Shown piece by piece: positions 13,258 through 15,019 of a stretch of 15,019 nucleotides of DNA; the stretch's first letter is position 1; each line of letters starts with the position of its first letter. The stretch spans positions 1-15,019 of the forward strand of contig JAUYSF010000198.1 of NCBI GenBank assembly GCA_030696435.1, read 5' to 3'. The notes beneath the pieces were generated by a model. It did no database searches. It was given only the letters and a program-made list of their open reading frames with translations, and was not told where the DNA came from. Origin of the DNA: Desulfoprunum sp. (lineage in GTDB: Bacteria; Desulfobacterota; Desulfobulbia; Desulfobulbales; Desulfocapsaceae). A program made the translations under genes and the position numbers.

Positions 13258-15019
13258 ATGGCACCACAAGACACATCACCGAGCAGCAAATATTCCCTCT
13301 CAGCCACCTTCCTGCCGGACAACACCCTGCTCCACAGTCTCCTGCAATCGCTGCCGCTCAACGTCTATGCCAAAGACCGCGAGGGGCGCTTCCTCTTTGC
13401 CAATAATTTTTTTTGCCGGAGTATCAACAAGGCACTCGAGGAAATTCTCGGCAAGACCGACTATGACCTCCATCCCGTGGCACTGGCAGAAAAATACCTG
13501 GAAGATGATCGCTATATTATGACGACCGGCAAAACAAAATCCATCGAAGAAAAATGGCAGTCCGTCGGTGGCAAAGACTGTCATGTCCAGGTGATCAAAA
13601 CGCCGCTGTATGGTACACCGGAGAAAAAACAGGTTCTCGGCACAATCGGCATCTTCTGGGACATCACCGAGCGAAAGCAGACGGAAATTGCCCTGGCGGA
13701 AGAACGCAACCTCCTGCGTGTGCTCATAGACAACCTGCCCGATTATATCTATGTCAAGGATAGAGAAAGCCGCATTATCATTGCCAATGAGGCGCAAATC
13801 GCGGTTTTGGGATGTACCTCCCAACAGGAAGCCCTCGGTAAGACAGATTTAGATTTCTACCCCGTGGCTGATGCGTGCAAGTTTATTGATGACGAGCAAC
13901 AGTTGCTCAACACCGGCAGGCCACTCATCAACCAGGAAGAATTGGTTCTGGACGGAGAAGGCCGGGAACGCTGGACCCTCACGACCAAAATCCCTTTTTA
14001 TAACACCGAAAACACCCTCGTCGGCCTCGTCGGTATCGGCCACGATATCACCAGACGCAAGAGGGAAGAAAAGGAGCGTCAGTTTCTTGAAGCGCAGCTG
14101 CAGCAGTCCCAAAAAATGGAAAGCGTCGGCACCTTGACCGCGGGAATTGCCCACGATTTCAACAATCTTCTTTCCGTCATCAACGGCTACACCGAACTTC
14201 TGCAGATAGGTACCGCTGCCGAGCATCCACACCAGGAAACCCTGGGAAAGATTCTTCAGGCAGGACGCAGCGCCGCCGATCTGGTCCGTCAGCTGCTCGC
14301 CTTCAGCCGCAAACAGATAGCCCAGCCCAGAATCATCGACCTCAATGCGACAATCACCGACATCCAGCAGATGCTCCGGCGCATAATCGGCGAGAATATC
14401 GAGATCATTCTCAAGCTCAAGGCTGATCTGAAGTCAGTCAAAATAGATCCTGCCCAACTGGAACAGATTATTCTCAACCTAGCCACGAACGCCAGAGATG
14501 CCATGCCCTATGGCGGCACGCTCATCCTGCAAACCGATGAGGTGGTGCTTGACGAACACTATGCCAGGCAGCATGCCGAGGTGATTCCCGGCGGATACAC
14601 TGTGCTGTCGGTGAGTGACAATGGGCTTGGCATAAGCAAAGAAATTCAAGAACATATTTTTGAACCTTTCTATACGACCAAGGAAAAGCACCGGGGTACC
14701 GGCCTGGGTCTGGCCACCGTATTCGGGATCGTCAAACAGAACCTGGGCCATATATCGCTCTATAGCGAAGAAGGCGGCGGAGCGACCTTCACAATATATT
14801 TCCCGCAGGCCGTCGATGATTCGGCCCGGAAAGAGGAGAGCGCGGATTTAGAGGATCTCATTCCAGCTCCGGGCCATGAGAACATCCTCGTGGTCGAGGA
14901 TGAGGCCTCGTTGCAGGATCTGGCCCGGACCATCCTTGAAGGCCAGGGCTATTCCGTGACCACGGCAGCGAATGGCCAGGAGGCCCTTGCGGCAGCCGAC
15001 AACGACGACAAGCCGTTTG
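13258..15019 (+). CDS. Soluble double-PAS hybrid sensor histidine kinase (3' end outside window)
   Basis: The 587 visible codons run off the right edge. No transmembrane segment is present, so it is probably cytoplasmic. Domains in order are PAS1 (about 26-143, ending DITERKQ), PAS2 (about 150-275, ending DITRRK), a coiled-coil helix with QQSQKMESVGTL, the H-box GIAHDFNNLL with His299, and an HATPase. The ATPase has N-box ILNLATNARDAMP, SDNGLGI, FEPFYTTK and GTGLGLATVFGIV. A receiver domain then begins at residue 542 with VVEDEA (E547, D548, E549); its phospho-acceptor Asp is outside the window. Both PAS domains share a VKDRE/AKDRE and GKTDxD pattern, suggesting an internal duplication. The start is set by GGAG six nt before ATG. 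The AHDFNN H-box places it with NtrB-like PAS kinases that are abundant in delta-proteobacteria. The sensed signal is unknown. Confidence 0.95.
   Translation, partial: MAPQDTSPSSKYSLSATFLPDNTLLHSLLQSLPLNVYAKDREGRFLFANNFFCRSINKALEEILGKTDYDLHPVALAEKYLEDDRYIMTTGKTKSIEEKWQSVGGKDCHVQVIKTPLYGTPEKKQVLGTIGIFWDITERKQTEIALAEERNLLRVLIDNLPDYIYVKDRESRIIIANEAQIAVLGCTSQQEALGKTDLDFYPVADACKFIDDEQQLLNTGRPLINQEELVLDGEGRERWTLTTKIPFYNTENTLVGLVGIGHDITRRKREEKERQFLEAQLQQSQKMESVGTLTAGIAHDFNNLLSVINGYTELLQIGTAAEHPHQETLGKILQAGRSAADLVRQLLAFSRKQIAQPRIIDLNATITDIQQMLRRIIGENIEIILKLKADLKSVKIDPAQLEQIILNLATNARDAMPYGGTLILQTDEVVLDEHYARQHAEVIPGGYTVLSVSDNGLGISKEIQEHIFEPFYTTKEKHRGTGLGLATVFGIVKQNLGHISLYSEEGGGATFTIYFPQAVDDSARKEESADLEDLIPAPGHENILVVEDEASLQDLARTILEGQGYSVTTAANGQEALAAADNDDKPF

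Overview
The window looks like chromosomal DNA of a Gram-negative bacterium, and the gene style suggests a Desulfobacterota (delta-proteobacterial) genome. Pointers are the moderately high GC, several large membrane and soluble hybrid histidine kinases, a PAS kinase with an NtrB-like AHDFNN H-box, an outer-membrane-type lipoprotein, and periplasmic YfiR-like and anti-sigma proteins. This taxonomic guess is inference from sequence style. The window holds no rRNA, tRNA, CRISPR array, transposase or defence genes.

Layout, left to right. (1) Bases 1-3319, minus strand: a YfiR-family periplasmic protein followed 5 nt later by a CHASE8-HAMP-HisKA-HATPase-REC-REC-Hpt hybrid kinase that runs off the left edge. 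Together they form a membrane signalling pair. (2) Bases 3320-3597: a divergent promoter region. (3) Bases 3598-5640, plus strand: a ThDP-dependent protein of the 2-oxo acid decarboxylase family whose usual catalytic His-His pair and metal-binding residues are replaced, then a small Dabb-domain protein. (4) Bases 5638-5724: a compact inverted/direct repeat between convergent genes that supplies the stop codons of both. (5) Bases 5722-9162, minus strand: an AI-2E-family membrane protein, a CPA2 cation:proton antiporter and a tandem universal stress protein. (6) Bases 9295-13091: a regulatory module made of a YfbK-like VWA lipoprotein (minus strand), diverging from an ECF-like sigma factor and a single-pass zinc-finger anti-sigma factor (plus strand). 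(7) Bases 13258-15019, plus strand: a soluble double-PAS hybrid histidine kinase cut by the right edge, with a good sigma70-type promoter in front.

How the genes may work together: most of the window is envelope and stress signalling. The sigma/anti-sigma pair plausibly controls the divergent VWA lipoprotein and perhaps the co-directional universal stress protein and antiporter downstream of it. The YfiR-like protein plausibly gates the CHASE8 kinase from the periplasm, as YfiR gates the diguanylate cyclase YfiN, but here the output is a phosphorelay. The strongest candidates for something unusual are the ThDP-family protein with rewritten active-site motifs and the stop-codon-carrying repeat. 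The sigma factor with a very long linker between its DNA-binding regions is a third. I see no clear-cut new defence or mobile system.
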